64,000 bases of DNA from Bacillota bacterium (GCA_023414875.1 JAEZMV010000017.1:248001-312000), one strand, 5' to 3'; positions 7,926 to 16,869 are shown, numbered from the stretch's first letter. Notes: generated from the sequence alone by a model not told the origin. Numbers and translations are program-made.

Positions 7926-8966
7926 ATGTTAGAAAACTTAGAGCGTATTAAAGCACAGTTTACTGCAGAATTAAATGCTGCTGACTCAAAAGAAGAGCTT
8001 GAGCGGATTAGAGTATCTTTTCTGGGTAAGAAAGGCCTTGTGACCGATGAGTTGAAAAATCTTCGAAACCTCGATGCAGAGGCAAAGAAGACTGCCGGAA
8101 TGCAGGTCAATATCCTGAAGGAAGAATGCGAGCAGGCAATCGTTGAGTATCAAAAGACGATGGAGGAGAAGGAGTACTTAAAGGAAATTGAACGTGCAGA
8201 GCGTTACGACTTTTCAATTCCATCCGATAAGACGGTTGGAACCTTACATCCGATTACAATCGTTCAGAAGCAAATTGAAGATATCTTCAAGACCATGGGC
8301 TTCATTGTCGAGGACGGTTTGGAAATCCAAACAGAATTTAATAACTTTGAAGGTGTTAATATCCCGAAAAATCATCCCGCAAGAGATATGACAGATACGT
8401 ATTATTTGGAAAACGGTCAGTTATTAAAGACACATACCTCTGCAGCTCAGAATGCAATTATGAAAAAATACGGTGCTCCAAAGCCGGGTGAGCCGTTAAA
8501 GGTGCTATTCCCGGGAAGATGTTTCCGTAATGAAAATATTGATGCCTGTCATGAAAATACCTTCTTCCAGATGGAAGGCATGATGATTGATACTGATATC
8601 TCCATTTCAAATCTGATCTATTTCATGAAGGTTTTATTAACGGAGGTTTTCCAAAGAGATGTTAAGGTGCGCCTAAGACCGGGCTTTTTCCCGTTCGTAG
8701 AGCCGGGCTTTGAGCTTGATATAAACTGTGCCATCTGCGGTGGTTCAGGCTGTCCAACCTGTAAGAACTCAGGCTGGCTGGAATTATTACCCTGTGGTAT
8801 GATCCACCCGAATGTTCTTCGCTTAGGTGGCATTGATCCGGAGAAATATACCGGTTTTGCATTTGGTCTTGGACTGACAAGACTTGCAATGATGAAATAC
8901 AACATTAAGGACATTCGTCTGTTTAACAGCGGTAACTTAAAGCAGCTAAAGCAGTTTACAAAATAG
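7926..8966 (+). CDS. pheS: Phenylalanyl-tRNA synthetase alpha subunit
   Basis: Catalytic class II subunit of the alpha2-beta2 enzyme that charges tRNA-Phe. At 346 residues it has the usual length. The N-terminal coiled coil (residues 1-90) is followed by the class II core: motif 2 around FPGRCFRNENIDACHEN and FFQMEGMM, a cysteine-rich CAICGGSGCPTCKNSGW insert common in clostridial PheS, and motif 3 GFAFGLGLTRLAMM. The ATG at 7926 is preferred over the one at 7920 because TTAGGAGGA then lies 7 bases upstream. pheT follows after 20 bases, and the pair is controlled by the T-box upstream. Confidence 0.97.
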   Translation: MLENLERIKAQFTAELNAADSKEELERIRVSFLGKKGLVTDELKNLRNLDAEAKKTAGMQVNILKEECEQAIVEYQKTMEEKEYLKEIERAERYDFSIPSDKTVGTLHPITIVQKQIEDIFKTMGFIVEDGLEIQTEFNNFEGVNIPKNHPARDMTDTYYLENGQLLKTHTSAAQNAIMKKYGAPKPGEPLKVLFPGRCFRNENIDACHENTFFQMEGMMIDTDISISNLIYFMKVLLTEVFQRDVKVRLRPGFFPFVEPGFELDINCAICGGSGCPTCKNSGWLELLPCGMIHPNVLRLGGIDPEKYTGFAFGLGLTRLAMMKYNIKDIRLFNSGNLKQLKQFTK

Positions 8967-8986
8967 GGCAGATTGGAGGAAATAAA

Positions 8987-11371
8987 ATGTATATATCAAT
9001 GAATTGGATTTCAGAATTCACGGATTTGACCGGAATTAATCTAAAGGAATTAATCGGTAGATTTACCTTATCAACCGCTGAGGTTGAAGAAATACATGAG
9101 TACGGAAAGAATATTAAAGATGTTGTAGTCGGTAAGATTGTTGAGATTAGCGATCACCCCAATTCTAAAAAGCTGCACTTGGTAAAAGTGGACATTGGTA
9201 CTGAGGTGGTAGGCTGTGTCTGCGGAGCTCCTAACGTATTTGTAGGTGCGATTGTACCGTTTGCTAAGCTGGGAGGCCAGGTTGGAGAGCTTGAGATCAA
9301 GGAAGCAAAGATTGCAGGTGAAATCAGCCATGGTATGTGTTGTTCTGAAAAGGAACTTGGAATCAGTGATGACCATTCCGGATTGATGATGCTTCCGGAT
9401 ACCTATCCACTCGGAACAGATATAAAAACCTTCATGCAATTAGAGGATACAGTATTTGAGGTGGATAACAAATCCCTTACCAATCGTCCTGATCTATGGG
9501 GACATTACGGAATTGCCAGAGAAATCTCTGTACTTACCAAGAGACCCTTGAAACCGCTTGATGTAGTTAATACTTCTGTATATAAAGATCTGGCTCAGGT
9601 GGATGTAAAAGTGGAGGATACCGATAAGACCTTCCGTTATAGCTGCATTACTATTTCGAACATTAAGGAGAAAAAAGCTCCGGTTAATATGAGAATTCGT
9701 CTCACCTATTGCGGTATGCGACCGATTAATCTGCTGGCTGATTTGACAAACTACCTTATGATGGAGCTTGGACAACCGATGCATGCCTTTGATAACGCCA
9801 AAGTGTCGAAGATTAGGGTTAAGACCTATCCTGAGACGGTAAACTTCCTGACTCTGGATGGAGTGGAACGTAAGATTGATACCGATACACTCTTAATCTG
9901 TGATGAGAAGGAGCCGGTAGCAATTGCAGGTATTATGGGTGGTGAGCTTTCAGAAATAACAGATAATACCGAATCTGTATTACTGGAATCTGCGAATTTT
10001 GATGGTGTATCAGTTCGTAAATCAGCAACCCGTATTGGTCTTCGTACCGATGCAAGCTCCCGATATGAGAAAACGATTGATCCCGAACTCACGGTTCCTG
10101 CAATCGAGCGTTTTATCAAGCTGTTAACAGAGATTGATCCGGGAGTAAAGGTAACCTCTTCTTTGACAGATTGTTATGTTAAGCATTACGATACCATTTC
10201 CATCGATTTTGATAAGGCTTATGTAGATAAATATACCGGAATTGACATTTCTTCTGAGCAAATCGAAGAGACATTAAGTGCACTTGGCTTTCTTGTAACT
10301 CGTAAGAGTGATTCCTTTAGCCTGGTGGTTCCTTCCTGGCGTGCTACAAAGGATGTAACGATAAAAGCAGATATCATTGAAGAAATTACTCGGATCTATG
10401 GATATGACAACTTTGAGATTAAATCCACCAAGAGCTTTTTGACGCCGGTTCGTCACAGTGTGGAGAGGGATAATGAGTACCGGATTAAGGAGCTGCTGTC
10501 AGAGCGTTATGCGATGAACGAGGTTCATAGTTATATCTGGTATGACAGCAAGATGAATAAGGAACTGGGTATTGTTACAGAACCGAATGTCCGCGTCATC
10601 AACTCCGTGGCTTCAGAGAATGATACGATAAGATCCACGATGATCCCGAGCTTACTTGGCTTTGTCGCAAAGAATGCCGATACCTATCCAGAGATGGGTA
10701 TGTTTGAAATCGGGCGAGTTGCAGACGGAATTAAAGAAGATGGCTTATGTGATGAGCGAAAGAGACTTGGTATTATCGTTGCCAGTAAGAAGCTGACAGA
10801 AAAAGAAGTTTATTTTAGATGCAAGGAAGTAGTTGAACAGATTACAGCAAGTATTAAAAATGCTGTTCCGAACTTCTATGTAAAGGAAGACCTCGCTAAA
10901 TACAATTACGTTCACCCGGTTAACAGTGCCGGTATCGGGCTAAAGGGAGCACAAATCGGATATTTCTCAGTGCTTAATCCCAGAATTAAGAATAAGATTG
11001 ATAAAAAGCTGAATGTGGCCTTTGCAGAAATTGATATGGAAGCGCTCGAAACGGTGGCTGCAGAGGGTCTGCGTTATACAGAGGTATCAAAGTATCCCGG
11101 TGTTACCATCGATTTAAGCCTGTTGACCGATAAAGCACTTCGTTATGAGAATTTATCTTCTTTTATTAAGGAATATAAATCAGAACACCTTCAGAATTTC
11201 CATTTGGTTGATATCTTCGAGGATGAAAAGCTTCTCCCTGGTAAGAAGAGTGTAACCGTTCGTTTTGAATTCGGTTCTAAGGAAAGAACCTTAGAAGGAC
11301 AGGAAATTCAGACGATGGTAGATGAATTGCTTGCTATTTTGGGTACAAGGGGAATTGAGATAAGAAAATAA
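8987..11371 (+). CDS. pheT: Phenylalanyl-tRNA synthetase beta subunit
   Basis: The 794-residue partner of PheS. The domains run in family order: an OB-fold tRNA-binding domain (about 40-150, with HPNSKKLHLVKVDIG), B3/B4 editing domain, B5 domain (about 400-470), a class II-like core with INSVASENDTIRSTMIPSLL, and a C-terminal ferredoxin-fold anticodon-binding domain (about 700-794, KYPGVTIDLSLL). The start has TTGGAGGA eight bases upstream. It is translated from the same T-box-controlled mRNA as pheS. No terminator is obvious directly downstream. Confidence 0.97.
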   Translation: MYISMNWISEFTDLTGINLKELIGRFTLSTAEVEEIHEYGKNIKDVVVGKIVEISDHPNSKKLHLVKVDIGTEVVGCVCGAPNVFVGAIVPFAKLGGQVGELEIKEAKIAGEISHGMCCSEKELGISDDHSGLMMLPDTYPLGTDIKTFMQLEDTVFEVDNKSLTNRPDLWGHYGIAREISVLTKRPLKPLDVVNTSVYKDLAQVDVKVEDTDKTFRYSCITISNIKEKKAPVNMRIRLTYCGMRPINLLADLTNYLMMELGQPMHAFDNAKVSKIRVKTYPETVNFLTLDGVERKIDTDTLLICDEKEPVAIAGIMGGELSEITDNTESVLLESANFDGVSVRKSATRIGLRTDASSRYEKTIDPELTVPAIERFIKLLTEIDPGVKVTSSLTDCYVKHYDTISIDFDKAYVDKYTGIDISSEQIEETLSALGFLVTRKSDSFSLVVPSWRATKDVTIKADIIEEITRIYGYDNFEIKSTKSFLTPVRHSVERDNEYRIKELLSERYAMNEVHSYIWYDSKMNKELGIVTEPNVRVINSVASENDTIRSTMIPSLLGFVAKNADTYPEMGMFEIGRVADGIKEDGLCDERKRLGIIVASKKLTEKEVYFRCKEVVEQITASIKNAVPNFYVKEDLAKYNYVHPVNSAGIGLKGAQIGYFSVLNPRIKNKIDKKLNVAFAEIDMEALETVAAEGLRYTEVSKYPGVTIDLSLLTDKALRYENLSSFIKEYKSEHLQNFHLVDIFEDEKLLPGKKSVTVRFEFGSKERTLEGQEIQTMVDELLAILGTRGIEIRK

Positions 11372-11429
11372 CTCTATAAAATTTATTAACCGTAATAAGA
11401 ATACTTTAGGTATATATTAGCTAGTCCAT

Positions 11430-11469
11430 GTATAAGCATTTTCTGAAAGGGTGAGGAAAATGCTTATAC
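11430..11469 (+). promoter_or_regulatory. mRNA hairpin enclosing the ribosome site and start codon
   Basis: gtataagcattttc (11430-11443) is the exact reverse complement of gaaaatgcttatac (11456-11469). The 12-base loop, tgaaagggtgag, holds the Shine-Dalgarno sequence, and the ATG of the acetyltransferase (11460-11462) is inside the 3' arm. A folded mRNA would hide the start codon in a 14-bp stem, so initiation should depend on melting, binding of a factor, or coupling to upstream translation. Confidence 0.7.
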
Positions 11470-12017
11470 GCCATCAAGGAACAAAAGTAATTGAAACACC
11501 CCGGCTCGTACTTCAAAGATTTAAAGCGGACGATGCCGAGGATATGTTCTACAACTGGGCAGGTGATCCTGAAGTATGTAAGTTCTTATCTTGGGGTCCT
11601 CATAAGGATGTCGAAGTGTCGCGTAAAAGAATCCTTAACTGGATTAGCAATTATAATTATATTAATTCTTATGTTTGGGCGATTGAATTAAAGAGCAAGA
11701 ACACAGTAATCGGCTCCATCAGTGTCGAGATATCAAACGATACGGCCCTTTCCTGTGAGGTTGGATACTGTATAGGAAAAGAATACTGGAACAGAGGAAT
11801 TATGACCGAGGCGCTTCGGGCGGTGATGCACTATTTATTCTTTGAGGTTGGATATCAAAGGATACAGGCAAAGCACGATGTATTGAATGAAGCTTCTGGA
11901 AAAGTGATGCAGAAGGCGGGCATGACCTTCGATAAATATGAATATCATGTCGGAGTCAGGCGCGATGGCAGCTACTATGACTGTGCAGTTTATGCTAAAA
12001 GCATCTCGGATGAATAA
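11460..12017 (+). CDS. GNAT N-acetyltransferase, RimJ/RimL type
   Basis: A 185-residue acetyl-CoA-dependent transferase. It opens with the RimJ/RimL-type ETPRLVLQRFKADDAEDMF, continues with WGPHKDVEVSRKRI, and has the pyrophosphate-binding region GYCIGKEYWNRGIMTEALRAV (motif A, about residues 103-123) and a C-terminal KAGMTFDKYEYH. The family acetylates ribosomal protein N-termini, small amines or antibiotics; the substrate is not evident. The ATG at 11460 gives the canonical N-terminus; GTG at 11451 would add three residues. Its start codon is buried in a perfect 14-bp hairpin (see the hairpin entry), so translational control is likely. Confidence 0.88.
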   Translation: MLIRHQGTKVIETPRLVLQRFKADDAEDMFYNWAGDPEVCKFLSWGPHKDVEVSRKRILNWISNYNYINSYVWAIELKSKNTVIGSISVEISNDTALSCEVGYCIGKEYWNRGIMTEALRAVMHYLFFEVGYQRIQAKHDVLNEASGKVMQKAGMTFDKYEYHVGVRRDGSYYDCAVYAKSISDE

Positions 12018-12023
12018 ATAGGG

Positions 12024-12070
12024 ATACGTCAAATGTTTGGCCTTAATTACTGGGTTAGCATTTGACGTAT
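12024..12070 (+). terminator. Hairpin after the first acetyltransferase
   Basis: atacgtcaaatg (12024-12035) pairs perfectly with catttgacgtat (12059-12070), followed by the T-rich tatttattc. The T-run is broken, so it is probably, but not surely, a terminator. Confidence 0.6.
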
Positions 12071-12352
12071 TATTTATTCAATCGTAAATTACTCCTTCAA
12101 TATTCGCTTAGCAAATATCAACAAGCATCACTTTGTTTTTTAATCGTATTCTTTAAAGTTTAAGTTTATCTTATAATAATCTTAGAAAATGTTGATTGTT
12201 ATTATACTTAAGTGATAAAATGTAGCTAACATAGATGTATGATGGTTCCGTATAGAATAAATCTTTCAGCTATCATTTTCCACATTTACGGAAAGTAATG
12301 ATGAGGATGGTCGTTGTTAAATTTATCAATAATAATATTATGAGGTGAAGAG
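12071..12352. other. Intergenic region between the two acetyltransferases
   Basis: AT-rich and without an open frame of note. TATAAT occurs at about 12172-12177 but lacks a good -35 at the right distance. I see nothing else to report. Confidence 0.3.
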
Positions 12353-12910
12353 ATGAGAGAAGATTATAAAGAAATTCTACACAGTCACACAGATATTTCT
12401 ACGAAACGTTTACTCCTACGTAAATTTACCTTGGACGATATACAGGATATCTACACCTATGCCAGTGATGAGCAAACACTAAAAAACTTAGCCTGGACAG
12501 GAATTAAAAGTCTAGAGGAAGCGAAAGAACTGATTGATGGTTTTTATAGTAACGATGGGGTTTATGCTATATCCTTAAAAGATACCGGACGTTGCATTGG
12601 TTGCATCTGCCTAAATGTAATTCCTGAACATGAGAAAGCTGACTTTGGATATGTACTTAACATTAAGTATTGGAATCAGGGTTACATGACGGAAGCTTTG
12701 AATTCTGTAATAATGTTTTGCTTTCAGGAACTGGAGTTGAATCGGGTGGAAGCGTTCCATTATGTCGGGAATGAAGGTTCCGGAAAGGTAATGGAGAACT
12801 GCAGTATGAGAAAAGAAGGCTATGCAATTCAGGAGGTAAAGATAAAAGGGGTCTTTCGTGATGTCGTTCATTACGGGATTACGAAGGAGAAATGGTTTCG
12901 CGAATCATAA
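12353..12910 (+). CDS. GNAT N-acetyltransferase, RimJ/RimL type (second copy)
   Basis: A 185-residue protein of the same family as the gene at 11460 but clearly different in sequence. It has TKRLLLRKFTLDDIQDIYTY at the N-terminus, then GFYSNDGVYAISLKDTGRCIG, and the acetyl-CoA loop FGYVLNIKYWNQGYMTEAL. The C-terminal MENCSMRKEGYAI matches the usual closing strand. GAGGTGAAGAG precedes the ATG. The two genes are separated by an apparent terminator, so they are probably separate transcripts. Substrate unknown. Confidence 0.88.
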   Translation: MREDYKEILHSHTDISTKRLLLRKFTLDDIQDIYTYASDEQTLKNLAWTGIKSLEEAKELIDGFYSNDGVYAISLKDTGRCIGCICLNVIPEHEKADFGYVLNIKYWNQGYMTEALNSVIMFCFQELELNRVEAFHYVGNEGSGKVMENCSMRKEGYAIQEVKIKGVFRDVVHYGITKEKWFRES

Positions 12911-13032
12911 AGAAACCGGTATTTTTAAATAATATTCTTTTACTATATCTTTGATTAGTTTAACAAAATACAGTTATAATTGAAACAAGAGTATTATCAC
13001 AAAAAAATGTACAAGCAATAGGAGGATTCATA

Positions 13033-13479
13033 ATGTTAAAGGAGTTTAAAAAATTTGCCCTAAGGGGAAACATGATTGATTTAGCTGTTGGTATCATAAT
13101 CGGCGGAGCATTCAGCTCGTTAGTTAACACTTTGGTTAACGATGTTATCATGCCATTATTTAGCCTTATCACCAATAGAATTGACTTTAGAAATTGGTTT
13201 ATCGCTTTAGATGGAAAGGAATATGATACTTTGGATTTAGCCATTGAAGCCGAAGTACCTATCGTCAAATATGGTTTATTTCTATCAGGTGTACTGAATT
13301 TTATTATTATGGCATTTGTTGTATTTTTGATTGTAAGATGGATTAATAAGCTTAAGAAACCGGCAGAGGTAGAGGTGACTACAAAGAAATGTCCACATTG
13401 CATAACCGATATTAATTTAAATGCAACAAAATGTCCTCATTGTACTTCGGATCTTGAAGATTTAACTGCCGCAGAATAA
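13033..13479 (+). CDS. mscL: Large-conductance mechanosensitive channel with C-terminal zinc-ribbon-like tail
   Basis: Homopentameric membrane pore that opens under hypo-osmotic stress. The N-terminal amphipathic segment LKEFKKFALRGNMIDLAVG and TM1 (MIDLAVGIIIGGAFSSLVN) are textbook MscL; TM2 lies near residues 82-102. After the usual cytoplasmic helix the protein ends in two CPHC motifs (CPHCITDINLN, then ATKCPHC), a zinc-ribbon-like hairpin with about 12 residues between the pairs, giving 148 residues in all. AGGAGG precedes the ATG. The last 43 bases overlap the 3' end of the convergent MATE gene. Confidence 0.95.
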   Translation: MLKEFKKFALRGNMIDLAVGIIIGGAFSSLVNTLVNDVIMPLFSLITNRIDFRNWFIALDGKEYDTLDLAIEAEVPIVKYGLFLSGVLNFIIMAFVVFLIVRWINKLKKPAEVEVTTKKCPHCITDINLNATKCPHCTSDLEDLTAAE

Positions 13480-14765
13480 AATAGTAATGCAACGATAGCA
13501 GTAGTAAATATCTCTGCGAAAGGATAGGAGGCCCATATCCCTTTCATTTTAAATGCTTCGGAAAGGAGAATAACTGCAGGAATTAGTATAAGAAAGCCTC
13601 TTAAGAAAGACAGGATAAATGCATGGTAAGGTTTCTCAATAGACACAAAATACGACGAACTTACAATATTAATTCCGGCAAAGAAAAAGCCCACAAAATA
13701 AATGCTTAACCCTTTCGAAGCAATCGATTCTAAAGTCAGATCATTACCACTGTTAAATATCTGAATCAGAGGCTTCGAAAAGAAGAATATCATGCCATAT
13801 ATCATGGTTGCTAAGGTAATTGATAATATCAATGCATAACGAAGTAATTTGCTAAGAATTTTTTGATTACCTAGACCATATTGGTGGCTTAGGATTGGCT
13901 GGATTCCTTGCGCGATACCGGTGAATACAGCTGTAGCTACCAATGCAAGATTTGCAATAATACCGTAGGCAGCCACCCCGGTATTACCGGATATATTTAG
14001 TATTACAATATTAAATATTATAATAACAATCCCGGAAGAAAGCTCGGTAATTAAAGCAGCCAGTCCCAGGCTGCTTATAATTTTGAATAGATTCAGCTTT
14101 GGAAGACATCTCGTGATATGGAAATGATGCCTCTTTTTAATAAAATGCCTAGACAGAAGGGTCATACCTATCACCGGAGCAAGACAGGTAGCGAAAGCAG
14201 CTCCGAACATTCCCATTCGCAGGGGGTAGACGAAGAAGTAGTCGAGTACAATATTGGAGAAGCTCCCTGCTAACATGGCTGCCATAGCTAACCTTGGCTC
14301 ATGATCATTACGAATAAAGCTGATTAGTATATTATTTAAGATAAAGAAGGGAGAAAAGCAGAGGATGGTTTTTAAGTAGCTATTTGTCATGGCAAAGGTA
14401 TCCATATCAGCTCCCATCCACAGGGTTAATCTTTCAGATAATAGGATGCCTGCCAAAAGATATAAAAGACCAATTACAGTTCCGAAAAGGACGGAATGAG
14501 TAAATATAATATCTGCTTGTTTGTGTTCGCCCTGTGCTTTCAGTATAGCGAATTTTGTTGCTCCTCCAATTCCAATCATAAGGCCGGTACCATTAATAAA
14601 GCTATAAATTGGAATTGCAAGATTTAAAGCCGTTAGACCGTCTGCACCTAATTTGTTAGCTATAAAAAAAGTATCGGCCAGAATATAGCAAGATAGTCCG
14701 ATCATGCTTAATACATTGAAGCTGACATATTTGATAAATGTTTGAAATACAGTATGATTTTTCAT
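13437..14765 (-). CDS. MATE family multidrug/Na+ antiporter
   Basis: A 442-residue, 12-TM efflux protein of the NorM/DinF superfamily. Typical features are LADTFFIANKLGADGLTALN near the N-terminus, GIGGATKFAI, and the internal repeat after the loop at about residue 220. Such proteins export cationic drugs or metabolites in exchange for Na+ or H+. AAGGAG lies 7 bases before the ATG, directly after an eight-T terminator tail, so expression appears controlled by transcription attenuation in the leader (see 14766-14916). Its 3' end overlaps mscL by 43 bases. Confidence 0.92.
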   Translation of the reverse strand: MKNHTVFQTFIKYVSFNVLSMIGLSCYILADTFFIANKLGADGLTALNLAIPIYSFINGTGLMIGIGGATKFAILKAQGEHKQADIIFTHSVLFGTVIGLLYLLAGILLSERLTLWMGADMDTFAMTNSYLKTILCFSPFFILNNILISFIRNDHEPRLAMAAMLAGSFSNIVLDYFFVYPLRMGMFGAAFATCLAPVIGMTLLSRHFIKKRHHFHITRCLPKLNLFKIISSLGLAALITELSSGIVIIIFNIVILNISGNTGVAAYGIIANLALVATAVFTGIAQGIQPILSHQYGLGNQKILSKLLRYALILSITLATMIYGMIFFFSKPLIQIFNSGNDLTLESIASKGLSIYFVGFFFAGINIVSSSYFVSIEKPYHAFILSFLRGFLILIPAVILLSEAFKMKGIWASYPFAEIFTTAIVALLFYSAAVKSSRSEVQ

Positions 14766-14916
14766 AAATTCTCCTTAAAAAAAACGCCCGAGTTTCATAC
14801 CTTCAAAGGCCTAACGGTATGAAATCGGAACGCTTTATACTCTCTTTACCCGGCGGCAAAGTCCACGTTGTATTTTTGATTGTTGCCAGTATAGCACAGT
14901 ATCATATCAATAGCAA
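14766..14916 (-). promoter_or_regulatory. Promoter and attenuator-like leader RNA of the MATE gene
   Basis: On the minus strand, TTGCTA (14911-14916) and TATACT (14888-14893) are 17 bases apart. About 100 bases of leader follow. It contains a 7-bp hairpin ctttgcc/gggtaaag with a four-base loop. It then has a terminator: ggtatgaaa/tttcatacc arms at 14816-14824 and 14793-14801, extended by ccga/tcgg, followed by eight T on the minus strand at 14777-14784. The T-run abuts the Shine-Dalgarno AAGGAG. This is a regulated-termination layout (riboswitch or protein-dependent). I could not match it to a known riboswitch class. Confidence 0.6.
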
Positions 14917-15141
14917 TATTGTATTTTTATTTTATTCTACAGCATTTTTATTTTATAAGTCCTACAGCATCTTTGTTCAGAAGATTGAATGACTTGTTTT
15001 TTTTACCAAAAGCCTGGTTTTGCTCTTGTGATATCAGCATTCCCTTGCTATAATAAAACAAGGTTTAGGAAATCTTAATTAGTAAAGAATAATCAGCATA
15101 GAATAATATAAAAAGAGGAATCACAGAGTAGGAGTTGAACT
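14917..15141. other. Divergent intergenic region, MATE to yqeG
   Basis: AT-rich spacer without open frames of note. A probable yqeG promoter lies near 15026-15058 (TTGCTC, then TATAAT at about 15049-15054). Confidence 0.35.
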
Positions 15142-15660
15142 ATGTTTCGTAGATTTTATCCTAAGAGATTGGCACCGTCTTCATACGACATCGATTATGA
15201 GAAGCTTTATAAAGAAGGATACCGCGGAATTTTATTTGATATAGACAACACCTTGGTAGAACATGGTGCAGATGCTACACCCAGAGCAATCGAGTTGTTT
15301 GACCGATTAAAAAAAATAGGATTTCAAACCTGTCTGATTTCGAATAACAGTGATGAAAGAGTCCGTAGATTTAATCATAAAATTGGAACGAATTATATTC
15401 ATAAGGCGAATAAACCTTCCACAAAAAATTATATCAGAGCCACTAAAATCATGGGAACCAGGATTGATAATACGGTATTTGTAGGAGACCAGCTCTTTAC
15501 GGATGTATTCGGCGCAAACCGTATCGGTATGATGACTTACCTGGTAAAACCGATACATCCTAAGGAAGAAATTCAAATTGTACTGAAGCGGAAGTTGGAA
15601 CGAATTGTTTTATATTATTACCGGAGAGATTTGGCAAAGGGTAAGATAAAACAAGATTAA
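15142..15660 (+). CDS. yqeG: HAD IIIA phosphatase, YqeG family
   Basis: A 172-residue HAD phosphatase of subfamily IIIA, related to eukaryotic phosphatidylglycerophosphatase GEP4. Motif I is ILFDIDNTLVEHG (residues 30-42), motif II SNNSDERV, motif III lysine in KANKPS, and motif IV VFVGDQLFTDVFGANR. The N-terminal MFRRFYPKRLAPSSYDIDYEKL is diagnostic for YqeG. The substrate in bacteria is uncertain, probably phosphatidylglycerophosphate. It leads the aro-pepP-efp cluster, an arrangement often seen in clostridia. Confidence 0.92.
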   Translation: MFRRFYPKRLAPSSYDIDYEKLYKEGYRGILFDIDNTLVEHGADATPRAIELFDRLKKIGFQTCLISNNSDERVRRFNHKIGTNYIHKANKPSTKNYIRATKIMGTRIDNTVFVGDQLFTDVFGANRIGMMTYLVKPIHPKEEIQIVLKRKLERIVLYYYRRDLAKGKIKQD

Positions 15661-15737
15661 TACATGGCTTGGCTGTAAGCTTCAGTCCCTTGTATTGACA
15701 AAAAAAACCATAATAAAAGCTCATGTTAAGAGGGAAA

Positions 15738-16271
15738 ATGAATCTAAAAATGAAACGTAACATTATTTTAATCGGCTTTATGGGCTCTGGTAAAACCAGT
15801 GTGGGACATCGTTTGGCTGAACAGCTCGCCTACCGGTTTCGTGACACAGACCAGCTACTGGAACAAAAATCAGGAGATACCATAAGCCATATCTTTTCGG
15901 TTCACGGAGAAGAGTATTTCCGAGATATGGAGACGAATTTGCTAAAGGAATTATTTCCGGTAATCGATCATACGGTCCTATCCACCGGTGGCGGACTGCC
16001 ATTAAGGGAACAGAACACCAAGCTATTGAAGGAGCTGGGCTTCGTAGTATTTTTGAAAGCATCAAAGCAGACAACCTTGGCTAGACTGAGGGGTGATACA
16101 TCAAGACCCCTGCTCCAGGGAGAAGATCTGGAACAAAAAGTGGAGCGAATGCTGGAAATCAGAACACCAATCTATGAAAAAGCAGCACATAAGCTGATTA
16201 CTACCGACGACCGTAAGGTTGAGGATATTGTACACCTGATTATGGAGTCATATTTAAAACTAATTTATTAG
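15738..16271 (+). CDS. aroK: Shikimate kinase
   Basis: Phosphorylates shikimate at the 3-hydroxyl with ATP, step five of the chorismate pathway. The P-loop is GFMGSGKTSVG. DTDQLLEQ and YFRDMETNLL carry the shikimate-binding Asp and Arg, LSTGGGLPL the Gly-rich binding loop, and RLRGDTSRPLL the lid arginine. With the start at 15738 it has 177 residues; 15723 or 15750 are possible too, and the ribosome site (AAGAGGG) fits none perfectly. aroQ follows after about 80 bases. Confidence 0.93.
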   Translation: MNLKMKRNIILIGFMGSGKTSVGHRLAEQLAYRFRDTDQLLEQKSGDTISHIFSVHGEEYFRDMETNLLKELFPVIDHTVLSTGGGLPLREQNTKLLKELGFVVFLKASKQTTLARLRGDTSRPLLQGEDLEQKVERMLEIRTPIYEKAAHKLITTDDRKVEDIVHLIMESYLKLIY

Positions 16272-16354
16272 GTTGATGACTGTCAGGACGAAGAAACGAT
16301 GATTGGTGGGACGGTTTGGGGTCACACAACATGGAAGAAAGGCAAGGTTATTAT

Positions 16355-16795
16355 ATGAGGATTTTAGTGATTAACGGGCCGAATCTGAATTTTCTTGGCA
16401 TCAGAGAAAAAGGAGTTTACGGTACCCAGGATTATGAGTATTTATTAAAAATACTGGATGAAAAAGCAAAAGAGAAGAATATCCTGCTGGAAACCTTTCA
16501 AAGTAACTGCGAGGGGGAAATTATTAACCGGCTGCAAAAAGCTTTCTTTGATCAGGTGGATGGAATTATCATAAATCCTGGAGCTTATACTCATTACAGT
16601 TATGCAATCAGAGATGCTTTGGCTTCGATTACTGTGCCTAAAATTGAAGTACATATCTCGAATATTCATCAAAGAGAAGAATTTCGTCATACCTCCGTAA
16701 CCGCGGCGGTATGCACGGGACAGATCGCCGGATTAGGGCTTCAAGGATATATACTAGCAATTGATGCAATCATGAGCAAAACGACATCCAATTAA
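16355..16795 (+). CDS. aroQ: 3-dehydroquinate dehydratase, type II
   Basis: Dehydrates 3-dehydroquinate to 3-dehydroshikimate in chorismate synthesis. At 146 residues it matches the type II (dodecameric) family. Motifs are INGPNLNFLGIREKGVYG (catalytic Tyr near residue 22), FQSNCEGEIINRLQ, INPGAYTHYSYAIRDAL, EVHISNIHQREEFRHTS (catalytic His), and GLGLQGYILAI. The ATG at 16355 gives the canonical MRILVINGPN start; earlier TTG and ATG codons (16316, 16331) add an unconserved leader. It forms an aro pair with aroK. Confidence 0.94.
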   Translation: MRILVINGPNLNFLGIREKGVYGTQDYEYLLKILDEKAKEKNILLETFQSNCEGEIINRLQKAFFDQVDGIIINPGAYTHYSYAIRDALASITVPKIEVHISNIHQREEFRHTSVTAAVCTGQIAGLGLQGYILAIDAIMSKTTSN

Positions 16796-16869
16796 TAAAA
16801 AGTGAACATATTTGAAGGATATATTCACATCAGAAAATTACACTGCAGAAAGAAAGACAGGTTGAGATT

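Noticed and set aside
9071..9439. 122-codon minus-strand frame inside pheT
   Set aside because: Antisense to a strongly conserved gene with no start context; shadow.
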